A stretch of DNA of 64,000 nucleotides from Sacculina carcini (lineage: Eukaryota; Arthropoda; Thecostraca; Sacculinidae), in assembly GCA_916048095.2 (NCBI GenBank), contig OU696572.1, forward strand, positions 2,259,362-2,323,361. The letters are read 5' to 3'. The stretch's first letter is position 1. Each line of letters begins with the position of its first letter. Below are positions 23,505 to 34,169 of this stretch, piece by piece. A program made the position numbers and the translations under genes. The notes under the pieces were generated by a model, which searched no databases, was not told the origin of the DNA, and saw only the letters and a program-made list of their open reading frames with translations.

Positions 23505-24275
23505 GAGTGTGTGTGCAGAACGGCACATTGGTGTATATTGGTGTATGTGTCTGTGTGTCGATATGCCATGACTCACGTGCATTGCAGCGAGCGTTTGCAG
23601 CGAGCGTTTGCAAATGCCCAGTGGCGTGCAGAGTGCGTAGTAAAACAGAGTGTTTAAATAAGTACATTGTCGTGCATGTGCGTGTTCCACAGGCGTTTTT
23701 CGAGTGGATATGTGTAGCTTACCAATATTGTAATTGTAATTAACATTTATTTTTCTACTGGTGTTTGTTTTTCATCATTATTCTACACACTGCGCCATTC
23801 AGTTGAGCGATTGCTAGAAACGCTCATGCGAGATTGCCACCTCAGGCACACACACACTCACATACACACTGACATACATGCACACACACACACACATACA
23901 CACTGACATAGATGCACACACACACACACATACACATACAGGTACACGTACACACACACACACATACATACACAGTGTACAGAACGGCACACTGATGTAT
24001 ATATTGGTGTGTGTGTCTGTGTGTCGATATACCATGACTCACGTGCATTGCAGCGAGCGTTTGCAAATGCACAGTGGCGTGCAGAGTGCGTAGTAAAACG
24101 GAGTGTTTAATTAAGTACATCGTCGTGCATGTGCGTGTTCCAGAAGCGTTTTTCAGGTGTATATGTGTAGCTTACCAATATTGTAATTGTAATTATCATA
24201 TATTTTTCTATTGGTGTTTGTTTTTTACCTTTATTCTACACACTTTTGTCATTCAGTTGAGCGATTGCTAAAAAG
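23505..24275 (+). repeat. Tandem duplication of a non-coding segment in the Polinton
   Basis: About 23508-23830 and 23978-24275 are two copies (shared ATGACTCACGTGCATTGCAG and TACCAATATTGTAATTG), separated by a CA microsatellite (23845-23975). The second copy runs into the truncated start of the next gene. Confidence 0.8.
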
Positions 24276-24532
24276 CCGTTCTCAACACGTACGACCCTGC
24301 TCTGATACGGGCTATTTGTGAAATTTGTCATAACCTGTTGCAAGACCGTGTCCCTTTGGAAAAGAAACAAAAGCGTCGCCTATCCAAATACAAGAAAATA
24401 CTGCGTAAATTGGGTGACAAACGTCCGTCACTGAAGACAAAACAACGAGTGTTGGTGCAAAGCGGAAAATTTCTCTCCGCCCTTATACCCGTGGTTGCAT
24501 CGGTTATAAGCTGTATACTGTCTGCAAAGTAA
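24267..24532 (+). CDS. Small basic/hydrophobic Polinton protein, N-terminus lost
   Basis: Open from a stop at 24264-24266 with no ATG, so the true start has been lost or is non-ATG. The product reads ALIRAICEICHNLL, then a lysine/arginine-rich block (VPLEKKQKRRLSKYKK), then a C-terminal hydrophobic stretch (FLSALIPVVASVISCIL). This basic-then-hydrophobic layout recurs in Polinton and adintovirus-like elements and recalls small adenoviral core proteins; that comparison is from memory. Its stop overlaps the next ATG (TAATG). Confidence 0.6.
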
Positions 24533-25059
24533 TGAGCGCCTTCCAACGAATGGTTCTCATATCGCAAGCCACATATGATGAAATGCATGGTCGAACCATA
24601 GCCGCAGCCACACCCTCTCTAGAACAAATTCTCAACAAGTCTACAGGGAATGCCGAAGCGAAACGGATCGAGTACATGAACGCCTGGCGCCCTGAACAGG
24701 CCACCGCTCCTGCTCCGTCTGTAGAGACTGATAAATGGCTCCAGCTTGTACCATCCAGCTATAAAAAACACGCACAATTCGTGCTTTCCCAATTGAGCAA
24801 TGTGCTGAGATGGGACAACAACACCGGTATAATTTATCTCAATCACGCACAAATTCCTCGGAGCAATATTGTCGACGTGGTAAACTATATCGTTCGACGT
24901 CGTAAAAGTGTTCCTGAGCCAACAGGGTGGGCACAGCTGCGACAATTGATTGAGTCGTTGAATTTACCGCGAGAAGTTGCTCCGAATATTCACGGGCAGC
25001 GAGTTTCGACAGTTGATCAACGATCGGCAAATATCCCACGCAAATGGATAGTAGGCTGA
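24532..25059 (+). CDS. Conserved Polinton protein of unknown function
   Basis: 175 codons from ATG 24532, overlapping the upstream stop by one base and the integrase start by 16 bases. The C-terminal half, with NNTGIIYLNHAQIPRSNIVD, WAQLRQLIESLNLP and nearby charged residues, resembles a protein I recall beside the small basic gene in other Polintons. No catalytic motif, signal peptide or membrane segment. No function can be given. Confidence 0.6.
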   Translation: MSAFQRMVLISQATYDEMHGRTIAAATPSLEQILNKSTGNAEAKRIEYMNAWRPEQATAPAPSVETDKWLQLVPSSYKKHAQFVLSQLSNVLRWDNNTGIIYLNHAQIPRSNIVDVVNYIVRRRKSVPEPTGWAQLRQLIESLNLPREVAPNIHGQRVSTVDQRSANIPRKWIVG

Positions 25060-25847
25060 TTTGGTCGCAAAGAACCAAACAACTCCATCGTCCAGTACGT
25101 AAGCGCTTCGTACACAATGCATACACCTCCACTGGACTAAATGATACATGGCAAGTTGGTTTGTGCGATGTTTCACGTCTGCGTGGGCATAACACACAAG
25201 TACGTTATTTGTTGGGTGTAATTGACGTGTTTAGCAGACAAGCATATGTGCGTGCACTACATAGTAAACGGGGACCGGCCGTGGCCAAAGCAATGAACCA
25301 TATTCTCACCAACAATTCCACACCGATGCAAATAATGAGCGACCATGGTGGTGAATTCACAGGGCGAGAATTTCAACGTGTAATGAAAGAGCACAACATC
25401 TATCATTATACGACATCTACAATCATACGGAAGGCATGGATAATTGAACGATTTTTCCGTACTCTGCTCTCGCTGATACACAAGTTTATGACCGAAAACA
25501 ACACAAAACACTTTGTCAAAAATCTACCTCAATTGGTGAATTTGTATAACAGCACTGTACATAGATCAATCGGTATGGCACCTCGCGCTGTAACTTTATC
25601 AAATCAACACTTGGCCAACACATTGACGCGCAAAAAGCAAACACCAAAGCTTCGTGTAGGCGATCATGTGCGAATGTTTATTCCGAAAACTCTATTTGAA
25701 AAAGGATATCGACAGACATTTAGCAACGAAACGTTCAAAATTGATTCCATATACAAACGTCGATCAATTCCGATGTATAAGTTGTGTGATGATGATGGAA
25801 ATTTGATTACCGGGACATTTTACTATCAAGAACTTCAACGTGTTTGA
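25044..25847 (+). CDS. Polinton retroviral-type integrase (DDE)
   Basis: 267 codons, open. Core motifs: WQVGLCDVSRL (first Asp), IMSDHGGEF (second Asp), and Glu in KAWIIERFFRTL 35 residues later. A C-terminal chromo-like beta-rich region follows (KLRVGDHVRMF, YKLCDDDGNL). The upstream HHCC zinc-binding domain usual in these enzymes is absent, so it is probably shortened at the N-terminus. Joins element ends to target DNA, giving the short target duplication seen here. Confidence 0.88.
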   Translation: MDSRLIWSQRTKQLHRPVRKRFVHNAYTSTGLNDTWQVGLCDVSRLRGHNTQVRYLLGVIDVFSRQAYVRALHSKRGPAVAKAMNHILTNNSTPMQIMSDHGGEFTGREFQRVMKEHNIYHYTTSTIIRKAWIIERFFRTLLSLIHKFMTENNTKHFVKNLPQLVNLYNSTVHRSIGMAPRAVTLSNQHLANTLTRKKQTPKLRVGDHVRMFIPKTLFEKGYRQTFSNETFKIDSIYKRRSIPMYKLCDDDGNLITGTFYYQELQRV

Positions 25848-25999
25848 ATACAACATGAATATTGGAACATTGTCTTTGCGACCGATTTATTCAAACCGTT
25901 TCTTATATATATTTCAAGTATGATTGAAAATTATTATATTCTCGTCTCTGCCAAACATCGACTTGGCGATCCCGATATAATGAGTATCGTGACATAAAA

Positions 26000-26450
26000 T
26001 AGAAATAAAGGAAAAAAGTTGGGTTGGGCATAGAATAAAGAATAAATATAATAAGAAAGGAAGAATAAGAAATAAAAAAATATAAGTTGGGTTGGGTCAG
26101 GCTGGGTATAGAATAAAGAATAAATATAATAAGAAAGGAAGAATAAGAAATAAAACTAAAAGTTAGGTTGGGTCGGGTTAGGTATAGAATAAAGAAGTTA
26201 GGTTAGGTATACACAAAGAAGTTAGGTTAGGTTAAAAAAAAAAGTTAGGTTAGGTTAAAAAAAAAGTTAGGTTAGGTATATAAAAAAAAGTTAGGATAGG
26301 TATACACAAAAAAGTTAGGTTAGGTTAAAAAAACTAAAAAAAAGTTAGGTTAGGTTAAAAAAACTAAAAAAAGTTAGGTTAGGTTAGGTTAGGTTAGGTA
26401 TACACAAAAAAGTTAGGTTAAAATGTCACAAAGTGTAGTACTCTTCTACT
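26000..26450. repeat. Polinton right terminal inverted repeat with (TTAGG)n tracts
   Basis: Runs of GTTAGGTTAGG alternate with poly-A and TATACACAAAAAA spacers. The terminal 50 bp are the inverse of 19201-19250. The right arm is longer than the left owing to repeat copy number. Confidence 0.85.
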
Positions 26451-26877
26451 GTGTTGGCCTCAGTTGTAGCTCTAAACATCAGCAGAGTGTCAGCGTCGTT
26501 CAAACTGACACCATGACGACCGACACGCCGTCCAGCTACTGTCTGCAGCACGGGCTCGTTGCCAAACACTGTGCCTGCCACATAAGGCTCAGCATGAGGT
26601 TTGCCACCGTGGCTGTTGACTGCGTCGGCGCCCGGCGCGGTTCTCACCAGTCGCACGGACACGCTCGGTGTGCTCTGATGCCGCATAAAAACAGTCAGCA
26701 TGTTCAAACTAAGCAAGAAATAGTTTATACGAGCGGCGAGGCTCTTGGAGAGCAGAGCCGTAGCAGCCGCCTTCTGAACCCCTCGCCCGGAAGCCCCAAG
26801 TGTTGACAGACCCTTTGACTCAAGCATGATATTAAGATTTATCATGAAGGATCGCATAACAAATAGACAGACAGACT

Positions 26878-28474
26878 ATCTATATATATAAAAGAGATCC
26901 TCTGTCTGTCTGTCTGTGTGTCTGTCTGTTTGTCTGTCCCACCATCCTTGGTCCATATTCAGCAAGCTGCTTCTCGGTAACCACTTGGTGTACCCGCCAA
27001 CAATTTATACCATTACGTCGGAAATTTTCTTGTCTACACGATCGGATAAATTTTAAATTTTAAAAATAAAACCAAAAAAAGTTAACGCGGTGAAAAGACA
27101 AAATAAACCCTGAAAAATGCGAAAATTTTGGTCAATATTCCTACATCTACTCCTCATAAACCAGAAATGGTACAGCCAAACAAATTATACCGCTGTATAG
27201 AGAAAATGCTGTTCTACTCGGTAGATTATAATTTATATCTAAAAATCAAATATAAAATATGTAAAAATGACAAAATTTCAGTCTACATTCAAAATTATAT
27301 TTAAGCTCGACGCGTCCGATTTTCTGTACTTTTTTCTCTATTTCTCAGCAACTAACTATGACACATCTAAATAAATATTACCATCATGCTGGGAATTTTG
27401 TTTTCTACAGCACGGTATAATTTTTAATTTTCCAAAGTGTATTATAAAAATGTTACGGCGGTGTGAAATCAAAATGACAAAGTCAAAAATGCAAAATTAG
27501 CACTGAAAAACGCGAATATTTTGGTCAATATTCCGCTATCTATTTCTCATAAACCAGCAATGGTACAGCTATTAAAATTATACTATTGTGTAGATAATTT
27601 TGTGTTCTACAAGAAAAGTTATAATTTATACCCACAAGTGATACAAAAAACGTGTAAAATTGGCAAAATTCTCAAATACATCCAAAATTACACTTGAACA
27701 CCGGGTGACTAAAATTAATTCATTTTTCTACTATTTCTCAGGAAATATTTGTCACACATTCAAATAAAATATACCATCGTGCTAGAAATTTTTTTTCTAC
27801 AATACGGTATAATTCTTAATTTTCCAAAGTGTATCTGAAGGAAGTGACGGCGGTGTAAAGTCAAAAGGACATATTGCCGATTTGACAGCTATTATGCGCA
27901 CTTGCGATTACACAGGAATATACACCGATTAAATTTCACTGAAGCCCAATCACAATTAAGAATGCATCATATTAGCTCCAAGCATGGATGGTGTGGTTTT
28001 ATTGGGTACAGTTTAATTAATGCTACACTATACTGAATAGAAAGGCTTTATTGTCCTCAATATTTACACATGAATTGTTCCGCACGACGGGCGGGTAAAA
28101 TGCTACTGGGAACAAAGTAAACTACTGCATTTTACTGTATAATTTAATTGGTTTAATTTCAAGCTGCATAAGCTTAAGTAGCACAAGGATATGGGTTGTT
28201 ATATCATGCAATGCCAACTATATGAATATGCTGTTTTAGCGGACGCATAAATCTGGAATTATAGAGATGAGAGAAGGTTTCATTGTTTTGATAGTGTTAC
28301 ACTTCTGAATTACTACACACGAAGGATGGGTGTGAACTTGAGCACTGTTGAGGAAAAAACGTCGTCAATAATTAAAATAAGAATTTACAAATTTATATTT
28401 TTCTATTGGATAAGCTTTTTGCTTTTTGATTCATTATATTCTATTTATAGTTCCGCACGACGGGCGGGTGGTAG
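26878..28474 (+). mobile_element. Helitron-like non-autonomous element (tentative)
   Basis: The start TCTATATATATAAAAG followed by a CTGTCTGTCTGTCTG run is typical of animal Helitron 5' ends. The end CCGCACGACGGGCGGGTGGTAG has a short hairpin (CCGC...GCGG) before a TAG terminus next to T. The same hairpin motif occurs once more at about 28081. The interior is AT-rich without helicase. An internal repeat of about 390 bp occurs twice (about 27115-27470 and 27505-27865). There is no empty site because copy-B homology ends just before it. Confidence 0.5.
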
Positions 28475-28607
28475 TTAATGGGTTAATTCGTGCATATAGC
28501 CCATTGTTTTCCCAACCTGGGGTAAATTACCCTTAAGAGGGAAAATTAAGTTATCCCTGGGGGTAATTTAATATAAAAAGATTGCTCAATTACCTTTAAT
28601 AAGTAAA

Positions 28608-29480
28608 TTGTTGTTGTTTATTGAATCATATTTATTGTTGTTGCTGTTTATTGAATCATATTTATTGTTGTTGTTGTTTATTGAATCATATTTATTGTTG
28701 CTGCTGTTGGGAGAACTACAATATCGCCCTATGAACATATTGGCCAAAAACGTCCGCATGCTCCCATACTCTGCAATAGGGCAATATGTTCACTTCGGCC
28801 AGCGTAGTGTCAAAGGCGTTTCAAGAGCGGTGAGTGCGACTGCGGCTTGTGGCCAATATGTTCACTATTCACCATAGCATAATTTCAGTGGTTTTCAACA
28901 CAACGCACGAGTTTCTATACAACAAGTAGCTAGAACCTAACATACTGTGCGGCTAGGCTTCGTCTTGGCTAGTTTAGGTTAGGTCAGTTGAAGTCAATTT
29001 AGATTACTGAGCCTAGCCAATAACCCCACAGTATGTGAGGTGCTAGCTACTTGTGTATAAACTCTTGTCTTGTGTTGAAACCCACTGAAATTTCGCCATG
29101 GTGAAAAGTGAACATATTGGCCACAAGTCGCAGTCGCACTCACCGCTCTTGATACGCCTTTGACACTACGCTGGCCGAGGTGAACATATTGCCCTATTGC
29201 AGCGTATGGGAGCATGCGGACGTTTTTGGCCAATATGTTCATAGGGCAATATTGTACTAGATCCCTGCTGTTTATTGAATCATATTTATTGTTATTGTTG
29301 TTTATTGAATCATACTTATTGTTGTTGCTGTTTATTGAATCATATTTATTGTTGTTGTTGTTTATTGAATCATATTTATTGGTGTTGTTTATTGAATCAT
29401 ATTTATTTGTGTTGTTGTTACTTATTGAATCATATTTATATTTATTGTTGGATGTTTCTTGTTGAATCATATTTATTGTT
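28608..29480. repeat. 30-bp minisatellite interrupted by a foldback
   Basis: Units of TTTATTGAATCATATTTATT plus TTG/CTG triplets run three times at 28608-28705 and about five times at 29270-29480, in the same orientation on both sides of the hairpin element. Confidence 0.85.
28729..29256. mobile_element. Foldback (hairpin) element with about 240-bp arms
   Basis: Left arm 28729-28970 and right arm 29015-29256 are inverse copies with scattered mismatches (ends TACAATATCGCCCTATGAAC and GTTCATAGGGCAATATTGTA). The loop is about 45 bp and holds TTTAGGTTAGGTCAG. No ORF. Transcripts of either strand would fold into a long double strand. Confidence 0.85.
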
Positions 29481-29629
29481 CTTGATTGTTATTTATTACT
29501 TATTTATTAATATTTATTCTTATTTATCGATGGCTGTTATTTACTTAAACACATATTTATTGTTGATTGTTATTGTTTATTGAGGAACGTGAGCGGAGTG
29601 ACATTATGGATTGTTATCGGATGATGGTT

Positions 29630-29745
29630 TATTATTTATTGTTATTTATTTATTATTTTCTTTCCAACTCTCTTTCTAGACTTTTTTCTTTTCGAACTCT
29701 CTTTCTCTCTGAATCTTTTGGGCGCTTCCGGTACATGGGGCCACC
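29630..29745. repeat. Dispersed repeat shared with 55165-55290
   Basis: TTATTTATTATTTTCTTTCC through CTTTTGGGCGCTTCCGGTAC occurs inverted in PHGDH intron 3. Family unknown. Confidence 0.65.
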
Positions 29746-29796
29746 TCAGGGTGGTAATAGTGCTTGCACTCTTCCCATGCTACTGGATTTGCCTGT

Positions 29797-29970
29797 AATT
29801 AATAATAATAATAACAAATAATAATAATAAACAATAAAGTCAAACCGTCCAGAACATTCACAATCATACACCAGAAATAACACGCTTCCCTTCGACCCCG
29901 AAAAGCCAACCACCCGCCACACTCGTCTCCGATCCCAGCCCCAGTGCTGCCAGTTCACACTCCAACATCT
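29797..29970 (-). repeat. 3' LTR of the Ty3/gypsy element
   Basis: Starts TGTTGGAGTGTGAACTGGCA on the minus strand directly after the polypurine tract (29971-29983). It ends in a TTA-rich run that differs from the 5' LTR. Confidence 0.8.
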
Positions 29971-29994
29971 CCCCCTCGCGTTTGGAACCAAACG

Positions 29995-32815
29995 TCACAT
30001 CGTTTCGATGAGGCGACATGGCGGTTGTCGAGCACGGGTCGGGCGACGGGATGCTGGAGTCGGAGACAACACGGGTGCCTCGTCAACAGCAGTCGATGTG
30101 TTGGGTCCGGCTGCCTCGACTTCGTTGGCCGACGTGTGCGGCTGATGTGCCCATGCTGCGATATCGGTCGTGTCGGGGGCGGCGTGTGCGTAGCGACGCC
30201 GAATGAACCGTCGATTGCGGCATAGCACGCGACCGCTGGACATCCGGATCAAGTATTGCCGATTTGGATTGACGGCAACAATGACACCGTATCGAGACCA
30301 TCGCCGGGTGGGAAAGTCTTGCACAGCCACGTGGTTGCCAACCGCGAGCATCTGGAGGTCCCGAGCCGCACTATTGTACCGCTCCACGGCGCGCGGCGGG
30401 ACTCGGTCGGCGGCGTCAGCAGCTGCTCGCCACTTCTGAGCGAAGGCGCGTCGGTGAGCTGGCACAGCGTCTTGCACGGCGCGACCGAACACAACCTCAG
30501 CAGGCGACAGCCCGTTGGATGCCGGCGTGTTGCGATACTGCAGAATGCCGCGTGTCCACTTGTGCTGCTGGAGCGATCGCGTCCGGTGGCACCAGCAGTG
30601 AGCGACAAGCCGCTTCATGCTCTTGACTGCTGCTTCCGCCTGCCCGTTGGACTGTCCGTGACCCGGTGATGATGTGCGATGTTCCACCCCCCACACATGG
30701 AGGAAGTTGCGGAACGCCGCCGACGTCAGCTGCGGCCCGCCGTCGCTGTAGATCACATCTGGCGCACCTGCAAAACAAAACAAAGACTGCATGGTTTTGA
30801 TTAGTTTGGGAGCGGTTGTGTCGGAACCAAGCTCTGCGATAGTGGGCCACCTTGACAGATGATCCACAACCACAAGAAAATGTCGTCCGGCGTACTCGAA
30901 TAAATCGGTAGATACGACCTGAAAAGGACGCTGCGGCTTCGCATGAGCCCGATATGTTTCGCGCTGCTGCGACGGGACACGGTGTTGTAATAACGGTGTT
31001 GGCACGGCTCGCACGACCTGGTTGTTGCCTCGACATTGCGATCGATTCCTGGCCAGTATACCACTCGTCTGGCCCTGGCCTTGGTCCGCTCTTGCCCTTG
31101 GTGTCTATCATGTAGCATGGCCAATATGTTCTTTCGCATACTGCGAGGAACGACCAATCGGCACCCACATAGAACGATACCGTCGTCTTCTGTCAGTTCG
31201 GAGTGCTTAGGCCAGTACTGACGAATCGACTCGGGAAGCTCTCGTTTTGACGACGGAAATCCATTTTTAATGAATTGTCTGAGTGTCATCAGCTCCGAGT
31301 CGGACTCGGTTGCCGCTCGCACCTCCAACAAACGTATATTTATCGTTGCTTCATCAGCTATGGCGTTAAACAAGGCACATATGGATGGAGCAGAAGCGTC
31401 CTCGGCCATTTCGTCTTCCGGAATAGGTCTACTGACGGGCGACCGAGAGAGCGCGTCAGCGGCTTGATTGTCTGCTCCCTTGCACCAAGAGATATTGAAA
31501 TTGAATTCCATCGTTTTGAGGCGGAGTCTTTGTAGACGGGGATTCTCAATCTCATCGAGACGTCTAGACCCGAAGATGGACACAAGTGGTCGGTGATCCA
31601 CGACTACATCGAATTTCTCCAGATCCAGAAGAAACTGACGACACTTGTGCATCGCCCATGCCACGGCTAACGCTTCGAGTTCGATGATGGCATAGCGTGT
31701 CTCGGCGTCGCTCAAGAAACGGGATCCGGCTTGAACGACTTCACCGTTGCCGTCTTGCTGAACTTGAGTGAGGACGCACCCAAGGCCGTTCAGTCTGCTG
31801 GCGTCTGTAGTCAGCGTCGTTGGCCTCGAAGAGTCGTAAAATGTCAGTGTCTTCGGTGATGAGAGCATCGACCGAGCACGTTGAAAGGCGACATCATGAG
31901 TGTGGTCCCAGCGAAACTCATTACTCGTTTTGAGAAGCGGACGCAGTGGTTGCAACAATGGCGCAATCTCTTTGGAAAACGACGCTGTCTGGTTCGCCAG
32001 GCCACAAAACGAGCGGAGCTCTGGGATGCTGGTCGGCTTCGGGAACAACGCAATAGCGTCCGTGTGTACCGTGTCTATTCGATAACCGTTCTTGTCCAGC
32101 ACGTAGCCAGCAAATCTTGCGTGTGTCTCTGCTACGCGGAATTTGCTACGGTTGAGTGATATTCTAGCGTCCGAACATTGGTGCAGGAACTGTTTCACGT
32201 GGTCGATGTGCTCCTCAAGCGTCTTATCGTACAGTACTACGTCATCGACCACGCGTGCGAAGCTCTGTAAGCCTGAGAAGCACTCATCCATGCGTCAATT
32301 GTAGTGTTCCGATATGCTACTGATTCCGTATGGGGCGCGCAAGAATCGGTAGCGGCCAAAAGGTGTCAAAAACGTCGTCAGATTTTTTGACTCTCTTGAT
32401 CGAGCGGACACTGATGGTAGCCCTTCAGTGCGTCAAACGTCGAAAACCATCCCGCTTCAGCTCGCTGGATTGATGTTACAGCCTCTGCTGGTGTCTCAGA
32501 CTGGTATCGCTCACGAATGACGTACTTATTCAGATGTGACAGATCAACGCAGAGACGTATGCTGTTGCTGTTCTTTTTGGGCGCCACCACGATTGGCGTG
32601 CACCATTCTGTTGCCTCAGTAGTTGGTGCGATAATGACATTTTGCACCACAGTGTCTAGCTCATTTTTCAATTTTTCGCGGAGAGCGAATGGCACCCGTC
32701 GTGGCGTTGTGACACAGAACGGCTTTGCGTTGTCGTACAAGACAATACGGAATTTTTCGCCGGGCATCGACCTTATCTGTTCGTCGAAAACACGAGGGAA
32801 CTGGTCGATTAGCCG
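29995..32815 (-). pseudogene. Ty3/gypsy pol: RT, RNase H, integrase, decayed
   Basis: RT N-part 32767-32378 (IRLCVDLSHLNKYV, FSTFDALKGYHQ). RT C-part from 32291 has VVDD in place of the usual YxDD-type box (ARVVDDVVLY). RNase H has LTTDASRLNGLG and IELEALAVAWAM. The integrase zinc finger is H2C2 (HDRHQG to SCEPCQ). The integrase core in another frame, 31014-29995, has STDLFEY, IYSDGGPQ and GQAEAAVKS. Defects are a TAG before RT (about 32815), a one-base frameshift near 32380, a CGA-to-TGA type stop near 32293, and a shift between the zinc finger and the core. Confidence 0.85.
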
Positions 32816-34121
32816 CTACGTCCACTTTTCGCCTGTTGCGGTGTCGCTCTGTGTCATGTTGCGTCGGGCTGGCGGCGATGGCGTTGTTTGCGGAGATTGG
32901 CGCGGCAGCGGCTGCGGTCTCTCTTGTGCGTCTCGCACCTGGAAGACTTGCCGAGGATAATCCTTTGGGAGGAATCCGAGGTCTCTCGAGGCTAGCCATG
33001 ACAGGACAAGTCCTTGCGCGCCAGGCGACACATGAAACTGTACGCTGGTAGTGAGGTCGCCGCACGCCACGGATGCGTCAAAAACACCGATCGGTACCGC
33101 TGTAGACTGATCCGCCAGCTTGGGGTGTCCTTGCGGTGGTTTCAGCTCGTCGGAGATGATGTGAAGCGTGTCCACGGTGTCAACACCAGCCACGCAAATG
33201 TCAGCGCCGGAGTCCGGGAGTGCCATCATCTCCGCGCGAGCTCGAGACGTGCTCACCGTTACGTTGACCTTCGGCGCCTGAGCCGCGCCCATAGTAGAAA
33301 TTATGGCTGTCACTTGGGTTTTACCGCTCCGTTGCCGGCATACCTTGGCGAATTGTCCCCGTTTTTTGCACTTGTTGCACGCTGTGTTTCGTGCGGGACA
33401 GTCTTTGACATCTGTGTGCCATGCGCCGCCACACCAAGAGCACTTTTGACGGTGTTTGTTCGAGCCTGAGGCACTGGCTTTTGTTATTCGGTTCACCTGG
33501 TGGCCAACGATAGCCGATGCGTCTCTGTTGCCGGCTACCTCCGCGCGGCATATGTCGATCGCTGTCTTGAGAGGGAGTTTCGGAATGGCACATAACTTCT
33601 GGATGGTTGAGGAGTCGCGCAAACCAATCACGATCCTATCGCGAATCAAGGACTCCTTGCAATTGTCACAAAAATTGCACCGTGATGCGAGGTCTTTCAA
33701 CGACGTGAAAAAAATCATCAAAGCCCTCGTCGCGCTGTTGACAGCGTGAATTGATCGTTTTGCGCTCAAGAACCTCGTTGGCTTGCCCAATAATATACTG
33801 AGACAGCGCTGCGATCACTGCCGACACGTCGTCACGTGCGTCAACGGGTAAGTCCAGATTCTCAACAACCTTAAGGGTGTCATCGCTAAGGCAGGCGCGC
33901 ATAGCGGCCATCTGCACCGCTCTAGGGGCTGATGACAAACCACTTGGGAGATAAAAATCGTCACATCGCCACTTCCACGCTCTGAGAGACGCCTCTCTGT
34001 CCACTGAGACGTCTAGCTTATGTGGTTGGGACGCTTTACCCAACCAGGCAAAAGGCTCGGTCACCCGCGGGGTGGGAACAGGTCGACTAGGTGAGGGAGA
34101 CTCACTTGTCGGCTGCGCCAT
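32816..34121 (-). pseudogene. Ty3/gypsy gag and protease, one frameshift
   Basis: Gag starts at ATG 34121 (MAQPTSESPS) and reads to about 33690. After a frameshift the rest of Gag, a CCHC-like knuckle pair (CSWCGGAWHTDVKDC, CNKCKKRGQFAKVC) and the protease with LPDSGADICVAG follow to 32816. The DSGAD spelling of the protease active site fits insect/crustacean Mag-like gypsy lineages. The frame then meets TAG; the pol frame continues in the same register. Confidence 0.82.
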
Positions 34122-34169
34122 GTTCGAAAGACCGTCAATGAACGTAATATATTTTCTATGCTGCCCAGA

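Larger units (their letters stand above)
19201..26450 (+). mobile_element. Polinton/Maverick, short 7.25 kb derivative
   Basis: Carries the Polinton gene set of protein-primed family B DNA polymerase, packaging ATPase and retroviral-type integrase between long inverted repeats with AG...CT termini (AGTAGAAGAGTACTACACTT at the left; its inverse at the right). GTGTT flanks both sides (19196-19200 and 26451-26455), extending to six bases with one mismatch. Copy B shows the empty site GACGTGTTAGCCTCAG at about 48779. No major or minor capsid gene or protease was found, and a typical member is 15-20 kb, so this is a deletion derivative. PolB and ATPase are frameshifted and PolB lacks its N-terminus. 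Confidence 0.93.
18136..26674 (-). pseudogene. Duplicated 3' end of PHGDH (exons 10 and 11), exon 10 split by a Polinton
   Basis: Exon 11 copy (18374-18136) is open and nearly identical to the true exon at 47962-47724, with SDEEHQ for SEEEHQ and LQL for LQF at the end. Exon 10 copy starts at 26674 after the same acceptor and reads as far as TEANT at about 26451. There the 7.25 kb Polinton interrupts it, and the rest of the exon and its donor are found at 19200-19173. Exons 1 to 9 have no second copy in the window. The fragment might in principle serve as an alternative last exon, but the split exon cannot be spliced normally. Confidence 0.9.
905..26866. repeat. Segmental duplication, copy A
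   Basis: Collinear with copy B (34346-49187) on the same strand, with short substitutions throughout. Matching blocks: 905-2460 with 34346-35573; 3580-4167 with 35574-36200; 8296-8930 with 36245-36797; 8770-11577 with 43335-46048; 16453-19200 with 46060-48785; 26451-26866 with 48780-49187. The gaps between blocks are later insertions or deletions, annotated separately. The duplicated host content is exons 10 and 11 of PHGDH and its 3' flank. Confidence 0.9.

Noticed and set aside
28608..29470. Leu/Phe-rich and Asn/Tyr-rich ORFs across the minisatellite
   Set aside because: They arise from the 30-bp unit and the hairpin arms in different frames.
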